A stretch of 64,000 nucleotides of DNA from Streptomyces sp. SAT1 (GTDB lineage Bacteria > Actinomycetota > Actinomycetes > Streptomycetales > Streptomycetaceae). The notes below the pieces were generated by a model that was not told the origin of the DNA, ran no database searches, and saw only the letters and a list, made by a program, of their open reading frames with translations. The stretch spans positions 3,819,501 to 3,883,500 of the forward strand of contig NZ_CP015849.1 in the NCBI RefSeq assembly GCF_001654495.1. Reading direction: 5' to 3'. Within the stretch, counting starts at the first letter, position 1. Each line of letters begins with the position of its first letter. Shown here piece by piece: positions 24,576 through 30,760 of the stretch. The position numbers and the translations under genes are program-made.

Positions 24576-24602
24576 AACCCCCGGGTCACTGACCTGGGGG
24601 TT
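24576..24602. terminator. Terminator of tRNA-Gly
   Basis: Arms AACCCCCGGGTCA and TGACCTGGGGGTT (one mismatch, a G-U pair in RNA) with a one-base loop, just 3' of the tRNA on the minus strand and followed there by TCTTT. It also ends the plus-strand toxin transcript. Confidence 0.8.
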
Positions 24603-24610
24603 TCTCGTGG

Positions 24611-24681
24611 AGCGGGTGACGAGAATCGAACTCGCGCTCTCAGCTTGGGAAGCTGATGTTCTACCATTAAACTACACCCGC
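24611..24681 (-). tRNA. tRNA-Gly (anticodon CCC)
   Basis: The 71-base cloverleaf folds completely on the minus strand. The acceptor arm GCGGGTG pairs with CACCCGC. The D-loop contains TTTAATGG, and the anticodon stem TCAGC/GCTGA has the loop TTCCCAA, giving anticodon CCC. The T arm is CGAGT-TCGATTC-TCG with a slight stem irregularity. The discriminator is T. The next three bases (24610-24608) read CCA on the minus strand, so the tail appears to be encoded. Confidence 0.93.
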
Positions 24682-24952
24682 GTAAGACGCCGACGGAGTC
24701 GGTGTCCGGTGCTCGCTCACTCTACCCCATCGCTGACCCCCGGCGCCGTCGTGCCGGGGGTCGGTGGTGTTTCGGGTGGGGGCAGGAGGGCACCGGTGGG
24801 GCGGAGTTGGGCGTACGGTGGAGGTGCGGGGGAGGGTGCCGGCGGGGCCGGAGTGCCGCCTGGTGGGTCGTCTCCTGCATCCCGTAATGTGGCTTTTGTC
24901 GTCAGGTGGCAGAAGGCCAGACGGGGTTCTGGGGAAGGGACTTGAGGGCTTG
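24682..24952. other. Intergenic region upstream of tRNA-Gly
   Basis: No convincing gene is visible. The stretch should hold the minus-strand promoter of the tRNA (5' end at 24681) and the plus-strand promoter of the small zinc-ribbon gene. Confidence 0.5.
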
Positions 24953-25117
24953 ATGGAGCGCACCGTCGTCCGTTGTGCCGAGGGGCACGTGTTCAGCACC
25001 GCTTCGTTCCCGATGCAGCAGGCCGAGCGGCTCGGCCCCGGGCGGCTCGTGCGGTGCCCCCGGTGTGCCCGGCTCCGCAGTGCGGTGCCGGTGCCCGTGC
25101 TGCTCGGGAAGCAGTAG
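24953..25117 (+). CDS. Small zinc-ribbon-like protein
   Basis: A 54-residue protein, MERTVVRCAEGHVFSTASF... to ...LVRCPRCARLRSAVPVP. CxxxH (VRCAEGH) and CxxC (RCPRCA) would bind one zinc ion. This short family is common in Streptomyces chromosomes; its role is unknown. The ATG follows GAGGG by a few bases. It lies just upstream of dcd with an 84-bp gap. Confidence 0.75.
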   Translation: MERTVVRCAEGHVFSTASFPMQQAERLGPGRLVRCPRCARLRSAVPVPVLLGKQ

Positions 25118-25201
25118 AGGGAAAGCAGGAGCGAGCGGCTGAGCCGGGGCGTGGGTCCGTCCGATTGCGGGGGGTCCGCGCCCCTTGCGTATCCTCGGGG
25201 A

Positions 25202-25777
25202 GTGCTTCTCTCAGACAAGGACATCCGGGCCGAGATCGACGCGGGCCGGGTGCGGATCGATCCCTACGACGAATCCATGGTGCAGCCGTCGAGCATCGAC
25301 GTGCGGCTCGACCGCTACTTCCGGGTGTTCGAGAATCACCGCTACCCCCACATCGACCCCTCGGTCGAGCAGCCGGACCTCACCCGGCTCGTGGAACCGG
25401 ACGGCGACGAGCCGTTCATCCTGCACCCCGGTGAGTTCGTCCTCGCCAGCACGTACGAGGTCATCGGTCTGCCCGACGACCTCGCCTCCCGGCTGGAGGG
25501 GAAGAGCTCGCTCGGGCGGCTCGGGCTGGTGACGCACTCCACCGCCGGGTTCATCGACCCCGGCTTCTCCGGGCACGTGACGCTGGAGCTGTCGAACCTC
25601 GCCACCCTGCCGATCAAGCTGTGGCCGGGGATGAAGATCGGGCAGCTGTGCATGTTCCGGCTGACCTCGCCCGCCGAGGCTCCGTACGGCAGTGAGCGCT
25701 ACGGGTCCCGCTACCAGGGGCAGCGCGGTCCGACCGCCTCGCGCTCCTATCTCAACTTCCACCGGACCCAGGTCTGA
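25202..25777 (+). CDS. dcd: dCTP deaminase
   Basis: A 191-residue enzyme that converts dCTP to dUTP for dTTP synthesis. Features of the Dcd/DUT fold are the N-terminal MLLSDKDIRAEIDAGRVRIDP, the catalytic region EGKSSLGRLGLVTHSTAGFIDPGF (with the conserved Glu and Arg) and the C-terminal YQGQRGPTASR loop that closes over the triphosphate. The length is standard. The start is GTG 25202. The phosphoribosyltransferase gene follows 18 bases later, probably in the same operon. Confidence 0.96.
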   Translation: MLLSDKDIRAEIDAGRVRIDPYDESMVQPSSIDVRLDRYFRVFENHRYPHIDPSVEQPDLTRLVEPDGDEPFILHPGEFVLASTYEVIGLPDDLASRLEGKSSLGRLGLVTHSTAGFIDPGFSGHVTLELSNLATLPIKLWPGMKIGQLCMFRLTSPAEAPYGSERYGSRYQGQRGPTASRSYLNFHRTQV

Positions 25778-25795
25778 GCCGAGGGGCACCACCAC

Positions 25796-26305
25796 ATGAG
25801 CGACGTACGAGAGAACCTCACCTACGAGCGGTTCGGCACCGCTGTCCGCGAACTCGCGCAGACCATCGCCGACGACGGGTTCCGGCCGGACATAGTGCTG
25901 AGCATCGCCCGCGGCGGGGTCTTCGTCGCCGGTGGGCTCGCCTACGCCCTGGACTGCAAGAACATCCACCTGGTGAACGTCGAGTTCTACACCGGGGTCG
26001 GCACCACGCTCGAGATGCCCGTGATGCTCGCGCCCGTGCCCAACGTGATCGACTTCTCCGACAAGAAGATCCTGATCACCGACGACGTCGCCGACACCGG
26101 CAAGACGCTCAAGCTGGTCCGCGACTTCTGCCTCGACACCGTCGCCGAGGTGCGCAGCGCCGTCGTCTACGAGAAGTCCCACTCGCTCGTGAAGTGCGAG
26201 TACGTCTGGAAGCGCACCGACGACTGGATCAACTTCCCGTGGAGCGTCTTGCCTCCAGTACATAGGTCGGGCGAAGACCCCAAGGTGAACAAGGAAGCGC
26301 TCTAG
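25796..26305 (+). CDS. Phosphoribosyltransferase with element-encoded C-terminus
   Basis: A 169-residue type I phosphoribosyltransferase (Gpt/hypoxanthine-type). It has VLSIARGGVFVAGG near residue 33 and the PRPP-binding KILITDDVADTGKT near residue 95-108, and probably salvages a purine base. The last codons from residue 152 on (LPPVHRSGEDP...) come from an integrated element. The original ending, EPPVVRRAGQVLDA, is found at 28808-28852, beyond the element. The replacement keeps the PPV...R pattern, so the enzyme may still work. Native length would have been 165 residues. Confidence 0.9.
   Translation: MSDVRENLTYERFGTAVRELAQTIADDGFRPDIVLSIARGGVFVAGGLAYALDCKNIHLVNVEFYTGVGTTLEMPVMLAPVPNVIDFSDKKILITDDVADTGKTLKLVRDFCLDTVAEVRSAVVYEKSHSLVKCEYVWKRTDDWINFPWSVLPPVHRSGEDPKVNKEAL
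26241..26248 (+). other. Left attachment core (attL)
   Basis: GGAGCGTC here is preceded by chromosomal sequence (codons of INFPW) and followed by element sequence. The matching copy is at 28800-28807. Serine integrases cross over within such short cores. Confidence 0.75.
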
Positions 26306-26348
26306 CGTTTCAACGACTAGTGGCTGGGGCGAGTCCGTAGGGGGAGAT

Positions 26349-26522
26349 GTGGGGCTCACACTTGTCAGAGGTGAGCGGTCCCGGGTTCGTATTGAGACGT
26401 TGGGACCGGTCAGGCTTAACCTTGACGACCTCCAAGACCTGAGAACCCTGATCGCTGATAAGACAGGGGAGCCGTTCAGGTGTCAGTTGGTCGATACGAC
26501 GCCGATGAGGTGTTTGATCTGA
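26349..26522 (+). CDS. Short element frame 1 (unknown; probably the start of a broken gene)
   Basis: A 57-codon frame from GTG 26349: LVRGERSRVRIETLGPVRL, then NLDDLQDLRTLIADKTGEPF, ending in a scrambled tail. It reads like real protein up to about residue 48 (CQLVD). From there the next frame (26480) continues naturally as YDADEVFDLTD, so a one-base loss near 26492 may have split one gene. GGGGGAG lies very close to the GTG. Not recognised. Confidence 0.45.
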   Translation: MGLTLVRGERSRVRIETLGPVRLNLDDLQDLRTLIADKTGEPFRCQLVDTTPMRCLI

Positions 26523-26845
26523 CGGATGCCAGCGATGCTGGTCTAACCGAAGTCCGTCTCTCAGCAAGCTCAAATTCACTTAACGTGCATCTCACTCCGG
26601 ACGGTGCCGCCGTACTGTGCGAGTCTCGCAGGCAGGATTTGCTAGACCTTGCTGGCGACATCAAACACTTCGTAAACGGGCGCCCTCTTGCTTGGCGGAT
26701 CGTGTTTCCAGCAGAAGCTGTAATCGCTCTACTGGCACTGTGGGGGGTGGTCGCTTGGGTTACGCTGTGGTTCGCTATTGCAGACGATAAACCGTTCGGG
26801 TATGGGATCCTCGCGACTTCCACCGTCATATGGGGCGTGAGTTGA
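26480..26845 (+). CDS. Element-encoded membrane protein fragment (unknown)
   Basis: A 121-residue frame. Residues 1-70 are soluble and contain DLTDASDAGLTEVRLSASS and HLTPDGAAVLCESRRQDLL; residues 75-120 hold two hydrophobic helices (VFPAEAVIALLALWGVVAWV and FGYGILATSTVIWGV). Its start overlaps frame 1 by 43 bases with no good ribosome site. Its end overlaps frame 3 by 16 bases, where a -1 shift would continue VIWGV-ELTWWLNAIL. No family recognised. Confidence 0.5.
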   Translation: MSVGRYDADEVFDLTDASDAGLTEVRLSASSNSLNVHLTPDGAAVLCESRRQDLLDLAGDIKHFVNGRPLAWRIVFPAEAVIALLALWGVVAWVTLWFAIADDKPFGYGILATSTVIWGVS

Positions 26846-27297
26846 CGTGGTGGCTGAATGCAATACTTCCGGATTGTTTCCTAGATGGATCGGGCCGGTC
26901 CGGAATCAGTGGAGAGGCGCTGGATCGCAAGACTCTCGCGGATTACGCACATGCCCACGCGGACCATAGAATAAGAACGCATGTCACGGAATGGGATCGC
27001 ATTGATGCCATTCTTGCCTTGAAGCGTGCCATGCAGCTACGCGCGTCGGCGCAGCGCGGGCGGAGCGGGCCGAAGGCAGGAGCGGCGCCCGCAGCGGAGC
27101 CGGGAAGCGCGCCCGGCGGAGCGGAGCGCAGCCGGGGCTTGATGAGTAAGGACGTCAAGCGGCCACAGTCCCGGAAGGACACGGGGAAGTCCGAGGTCAT
27201 GAGTACAGATGAGTGGATCCAAATGCATCTGTGTCGAGCCCCTGAGCGTGACGAAGAGTGGGTACGCCGGGCGCTCGTGTTGCAGGGGCGGCTCTGA
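26830..27297 (+). CDS. Element-encoded unknown protein
   Basis: A 155-residue frame. The first 15 residues look like the end of the preceding membrane helix, followed by a soluble part (LADYAHAHADHRIRTHVTEW). Residues about 73-108 form an odd GC-rich insert of Ala/Gly/Pro/Arg repeats (27020-27140). The C-terminal 52 residues from MSKDVKRPQSRKD to DEWIQMHLCRAPERDEEWV resemble small accessory proteins of Streptomyces integrative elements and may be a separate gene starting at ATG 27142. It ends three bases before the convergent integrase stop. Confidence 0.5.
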   Translation: MGRELTWWLNAILPDCFLDGSGRSGISGEALDRKTLADYAHAHADHRIRTHVTEWDRIDAILALKRAMQLRASAQRGRSGPKAGAAPAAEPGSAPGGAERSRGLMSKDVKRPQSRKDTGKSEVMSTDEWIQMHLCRAPERDEEWVRRALVLQGRL

Positions 27298-27300
27298 TCG

Positions 27301-28734
27301 TCAGCGCCAGACTGGTTCGATCAGGCTGGGGTCGAACTTGCGTCGCCCTCGGCCGGCCGGATGGATGATCACAGCGGAGAGGCTGTGCAACACGATCTCT
27401 TGTTGGCGTTCGACGGGCAGAGCCAAGAACTCATCGACGGTCACGTTTGTCGTGTCGTTCTTGGCCTCTGCCTGCTTCTGCTCCTTGTAGAAGCGGGCTC
27501 GCTCCAACTTCAGCTCGTCGCGCTCTCGCTCCTTGGGGGGCAAGAGTTGCAAGAGCGTGGTCACGGTGATCTGCTTCGACCTCTCGGCCGCGACGAGCTG
27601 GGCAATGTCTTCATTGATCTGCTGCAACTCCGCCTCCCTCGACCATCGTTGGTCGACAGGTACGGCAGTTACTGCGGCTCGCGCGCGTTGTTCCTCAAGA
27701 ACAAGTTGAGCTATCAGCCTGTCGACCGGATCACCCACGCGTCCGACCTTGCCGCAACCGCCGTTCACCACGGAGCACTGATAGGTGAAGCGTGCAGCCT
27801 TTGAGCCCGGTTGCCACTTTTGGTTGATCTGGCCTCGGATCTTGGTCTTGCACAGTCCGCAACGGGCGATCCCTGAGAGCAGGTACTTCCGGGCGAGCGT
27901 CTTGCCAGGGTGCTTCCTCTTGCGCTCGGCGACCGCCGCGCACACCGCCTCCCACTCCTCAAGGGCGTTGATCGGCTCCCACTCGCCCATGACGGGCCGA
28001 CCGTCTTCTCCGTGCAGGATCTCGCCGTGGTAGGTCCGGTATCCGACCAATCGCGGGTTCGTCAGGATGTGTTCGACGTGGTGGTGGGCCATGCGCTTCG
28101 TGCCTGCCCGCGGGTTGCCCAAGCCTTGTTCCTGCCACCTGGTCCGGATGGTTCCGATGCGGACGCCGGCCAGGATCTCCCGCTGTGCCTCGCGGATGGC
28201 CTTGGCCGCGTCCGGGTCGACCTTGGTCCGGTCGTCCTTCCGCCATCCATACGGTGCCGGTCCGCCGCTGTCCTTGCCCTGCTGGGCCAGCTCCAGGTGC
28301 TTGCGCTGGATGCGGCGTGAGGCGTCGTGCGACGACTTGTTGGCGAACGCGACCATGATGCGCGCCATTGTGCGGCCGTCCGGCGTTCCGATGTTGATGT
28401 CGTTCGTGACAGTGGCGAACTCCAGGCGCGGGCGCTCGTCGTAGATCTCGATGAGCCGTTCCAGGTCGCGCGGCTGTCTTGCGAGCCGGTCAAGGTCGTA
28501 CGCCACGATGCCGTCGATCAGGCCGGCACGGAGGTCCGTCAGCATCAATTCGAACTCTTCGCGCACGACGTGGCGCTTGAACGCGGACACGTCGTTGTCC
28601 TCGTAGACCTTCACGGCCTGCCAGGATCGGAGGTCCGCCAGACACTCGCAGTCCTGTTGCTGTCGTGCGACGCCGAGCGCTTCGCCTTCGTCGTCCCGCG
28701 AGACGCGGGTGTAGATCCCCACCCTGCTTGCCAC
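27301..28734 (-). CDS. int: Large serine recombinase (integrase)
   Basis: A 477-residue site-specific recombinase. The N-terminal resolvase domain (1-150) has catalytic Ser12 (YTRVSRDDEG) and the downstream arginines (DLDRLARQPRDL). A recombinase domain (about 165-260), a zinc ribbon (RCGLCK ... CSVVNGGCG, about 300-335) and a coiled-coil-rich C-terminus follow. GTG 28734 follows GGGGAGG. The gene lies 66 bases from attR, as usual for such integrases, and should move the 2.56-kb element. Length matches phiC31-relative integrases of the shorter class. Confidence 0.95.
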   Translation of the reverse strand: MASRVGIYTRVSRDDEGEALGVARQQQDCECLADLRSWQAVKVYEDNDVSAFKRHVVREEFELMLTDLRAGLIDGIVAYDLDRLARQPRDLERLIEIYDERPRLEFATVTNDINIGTPDGRTMARIMVAFANKSSHDASRRIQRKHLELAQQGKDSGGPAPYGWRKDDRTKVDPDAAKAIREAQREILAGVRIGTIRTRWQEQGLGNPRAGTKRMAHHHVEHILTNPRLVGYRTYHGEILHGEDGRPVMGEWEPINALEEWEAVCAAVAERKRKHPGKTLARKYLLSGIARCGLCKTKIRGQINQKWQPGSKAARFTYQCSVVNGGCGKVGRVGDPVDRLIAQLVLEEQRARAAVTAVPVDQRWSREAELQQINEDIAQLVAAERSKQITVTTLLQLLPPKERERDELKLERARFYKEQKQAEAKNDTTNVTVDEFLALPVERQQEIVLHSLSAVIIHPAGRGRRKFDPSLIEPVWR

Positions 28735-28799
28735 GTCCGGGCCTCCCCTGCCTCCAGAGCAGGCGTCAGACTACTACCGTCATGGAGTCAAGTCAGCCC

Positions 28800-28807
28800 G
28801 GAGCGTC
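28800..28807 (+). other. Right attachment core (attR)
   Basis: The second GGAGCGTC copy, followed by the orphan end of the phosphoribosyltransferase gene. The predicted attB is the fusion of the left chromosomal flank with GAGCCGCCC to the right. Confidence 0.75.
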
Positions 28808-28852
28808 GAGCCGCCCGTCGTGCGCCGGGCCGGACAGGTCCTCGACGCCTGA
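28801..28852 (+). pseudogene. Displaced 3' end of the phosphoribosyltransferase gene
   Basis: Read in frame from AGC 28802, the sequence gives SVEPPVVRRAGQVLDA and TGA at 28850-28852. It joins seamlessly to WSV at the left boundary. These codons are no longer translated with the gene. Confidence 0.8.
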
Positions 28853-28888
28853 GAGGCAGAAGAGGGCAAGAGGGCAGAAGAGAGCAGA

Positions 28889-28932
28889 AGAGGGGGTGGT
28901 GTCCGGCGCGGTCGCCGGGTGCCACCCCCTCT
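28889..28932. terminator. Terminator between phosphoribosyltransferase locus and Yip1 gene
   Basis: Arms AGAGGGGGTGG and CCACCCCCTCT enclose a further partly paired CCGGCG/CGCCGG segment. A purine-rich repeat tract (AGAGGGC, AGAAGAG units, 28850-28890) precedes it. It serves the Yip1-like gene on the minus strand and originally the plus-strand operon too. Confidence 0.75.
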
Positions 28933-28958
28933 TATGTCCGCGGTCTCACGTCTGCGGC

Positions 28959-30074
28959 CTAGAACGTCCCCAGCTTCACGATCGACAGCAGTGCGATCAG
29001 CTGGATCGCCGACGCGCCCAGGGCCTTCGGCCAGGGCAGGTCGTGGGAGCGGCTGACCATCAGGGTCAGCAGGGCGCCGCCCGCGACCCAGGTGGCCCAG
29101 CCCAGGAGCTGGACGAAACCGGCGTCGCCGCCGAGGAACATGGCGAAGACCAGGCGCGGCGCGTCCGTGAGGGACATGATCAGCATGGACAGGCCGACCG
29201 TGGGCTGCCAGGCGCCGTCGCCGCCGAGCTGGCGGGCCAGGGTGTGGGTGACCACGCCCAGGACGAACGCGCTGACCATCATGGCCACGGCCGTGATCAG
29301 GACGATCGGGACCGCGTTGGAGAGGGTGGCGTTGATGGCGTCCGCGCGGGCTCCGTCGAAGCCGAAGACGGCCAGCAGGCCGTAGAGGAACGTCACGACG
29401 AGGGCAGGGCCCCACATCGTGTAGTCGCGCATCTGGAGGAACGTCCGGTTCGGCGCGACGACGATCCCGCGCAGCAGGTCCTTCCAGTGCAGACGCGGTC
29501 CGATCGGGCCGGCCGGGGCCGAGCCCGCCCGGTACATCTCGCCCTGCGAGTACGGGTCCTCGCCGATCGCGAACGCCTGGGTGCTGCCCGGGTTGTCGGC
29601 CGCGTACGGATCGGGTCCCGAGCCCGCGGGACCCGCGCCGTCACCGAAGTACTCCGGCTCGCCGTGACCGCCGTGGCCCCCTTGACCTCCGTACCCGCCA
29701 TGACCGGCGTGGCCGCCCTGTCTTCCCTGTCCGCCGTGTCCGCCGTGACCGGCGGGGCCTCCGGGGGCGCCGTAGCCGCCGCCGTTCGCCGCGGGCCAGC
29801 CACCGCCCGCGCCGGGGCCGGCGTGCGGGGGACGGCCGTACTGCGGTTGCTGCTGCGGGTACGGCTGTGGCGCCGACGGGTAGCCGTGCGACGGCGCCCG
29901 GGGCGGCGTCTGCTGTCCGTACGGGGGTTGTTGAGGGCGCGCTTGCGGGGCCCGGTCGTCCCGGCCGCCGCGTCCGATCCTGAATCCAGCCACGTCGTCG
30001 AACGTACCCGCTCCCGGCGAACGGCGTGCGGGGGCCGGGGTGTACGGGCCGGGTTTGCGGCCGAGCTGTGACAT
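28959..30074 (-). CDS. Yip1-domain membrane protein
   Basis: A 371-residue protein. The first 170 residues are a glutamine/proline/glycine-rich disordered region (QPPYGQQTPPRAPSHGYPSA, then GHGGHGGQGRQGG repeats). The last 180 residues form a Yip1-type domain with about five helices, starting at GIVVAPNRTFLQMRDYTMWG and ending WPKALGASAIQLIALLSI. Yip1 relatives in bacteria have no assigned role. It is monocistronic and convergent with the dcd operon. Confidence 0.85.
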   Translation of the reverse strand: MSQLGRKPGPYTPAPARRSPGAGTFDDVAGFRIGRGGRDDRAPQARPQQPPYGQQTPPRAPSHGYPSAPQPYPQQQPQYGRPPHAGPGAGGGWPAANGGGYGAPGGPAGHGGHGGQGRQGGHAGHGGYGGQGGHGGHGEPEYFGDGAGPAGSGPDPYAADNPGSTQAFAIGEDPYSQGEMYRAGSAPAGPIGPRLHWKDLLRGIVVAPNRTFLQMRDYTMWGPALVVTFLYGLLAVFGFDGARADAINATLSNAVPIVLITAVAMMVSAFVLGVVTHTLARQLGGDGAWQPTVGLSMLIMSLTDAPRLVFAMFLGGDAGFVQLLGWATWVAGGALLTLMVSRSHDLPWPKALGASAIQLIALLSIVKLGTF

Positions 30075-30248
30075 CCCCTAGGGGAGGCACCGGACGCCTC
30101 TCAGGGGGCCGTCGGGGGCGCACGGAGAGACCCGCGCGGACCCCGCGCCCCCGGCGCGCGGGCGCTGCGCGGGATGCCGTGGACCGCTTCCGGCCGCCTT
30201 CCGTGGGGCGCGGGCGGTCCGGGGGTGCGGGAGGGGCAGGATGGAGGT

Positions 30249-30587
30249 ATGAGCGTAGTCAAGATCAACGTACTGACCGTGCCCGCCGAGCAGCGGGAGA
30301 CGCTGGAGAAGCGGTTCGCCTCGCGGGCGCACGCCGTGGAGAACTCCGACGGGTTCGAGTGGTTCGAGCTGCTGCGGCCCGTCGAGGGGACCGACACCTA
30401 CCTCGTCTACACCCGGTGGCGGGACGAGGAGTCGTTCAAGGCCTGGATGGAGGGGCCGATGAAGGCCGCGCACCAGGGCGGCGGGGAAGGCGGCGGCGCG
30501 GGCGGCGAGCGGCCGCGCCCGGCGGCCTCCGGGTCGACCCTGTGGTCCTTCGAGGTGGTGCAGCAGGCGGCCCCCAGGACCGCCTGA
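30249..30587 (+). CDS. Antibiotic biosynthesis monooxygenase-fold protein (HmoB/IsdG-like)
   Basis: A 112-residue protein with an ABM ferredoxin-like fold: VVKINVLTVPAEQRETLEKRF, then FEWFELLRPVEGTDTYLVYTRWRDEESFKAW and a final WSFEVVQQ strand. The family includes haem-degrading IsdG/MhuD and small monooxygenases; the conserved Asn and His of haem oxygenases cannot be placed with confidence. A glycine/proline-rich loop interrupts residues 78-95. GGAGG stands immediately before the ATG. Confidence 0.82.
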   Translation: MSVVKINVLTVPAEQRETLEKRFASRAHAVENSDGFEWFELLRPVEGTDTYLVYTRWRDEESFKAWMEGPMKAAHQGGGEGGGAGGERPRPAASGSTLWSFEVVQQAAPRTA

Positions 30588-30688
30588 GTCCGGAAGTCCG
30601 GAAGTCCGGAGACCGGAAGACCGGAGACCGGCCGGGAATCACTCGACGGACCCCACGACGAAACAGACGACGAAACAGACGACGAAAC

Positions 30689-30737
30689 ACACGGCGGCGC
30701 CCCCCTGCCTGTGCGGGTCAGGGGGGCGCCGCCGTGT
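30689..30737. terminator. Strong bidirectional terminator
   Basis: Perfect 19-bp arms (30689-30707 and 30719-30737, core GGCGGCGCCCCCC) with an 11-base loop lie between convergent genes. GACGAAACA repeats (30655-30688) precede it. Confidence 0.9.
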
Positions 30738-30760
30738 CTGTCCTCTTCGGTGGCGAGCCG

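Larger units (their letters stand above)
26241..28807. mobile_element. 2.56-kb serine-integrase element in a phosphoribosyltransferase gene
   Basis: The element is bounded by direct repeats GGAGCGTC at 26241-26248 and 28800-28807. Removing it restores the reading frame of the phosphoribosyltransferase through WSV-EPPVVRRAGQVLDA and a stop at 28852. It carries a large serine recombinase at the right end and three short overlapping frames on the left. Base composition inside is visibly less GC-rich than outside. No transfer or replication gene is seen, so it is a minimal or decayed integrative element. Confidence 0.85.

Noticed and set aside
26250..28757. TGCCTCCAG at 26250-26258 and 28749-28757 as the attachment core
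   Set aside because: Joining at these copies does not restore the phosphoribosyltransferase end; GGAGCGTC does so exactly. The repeat may be an integrase arm site.
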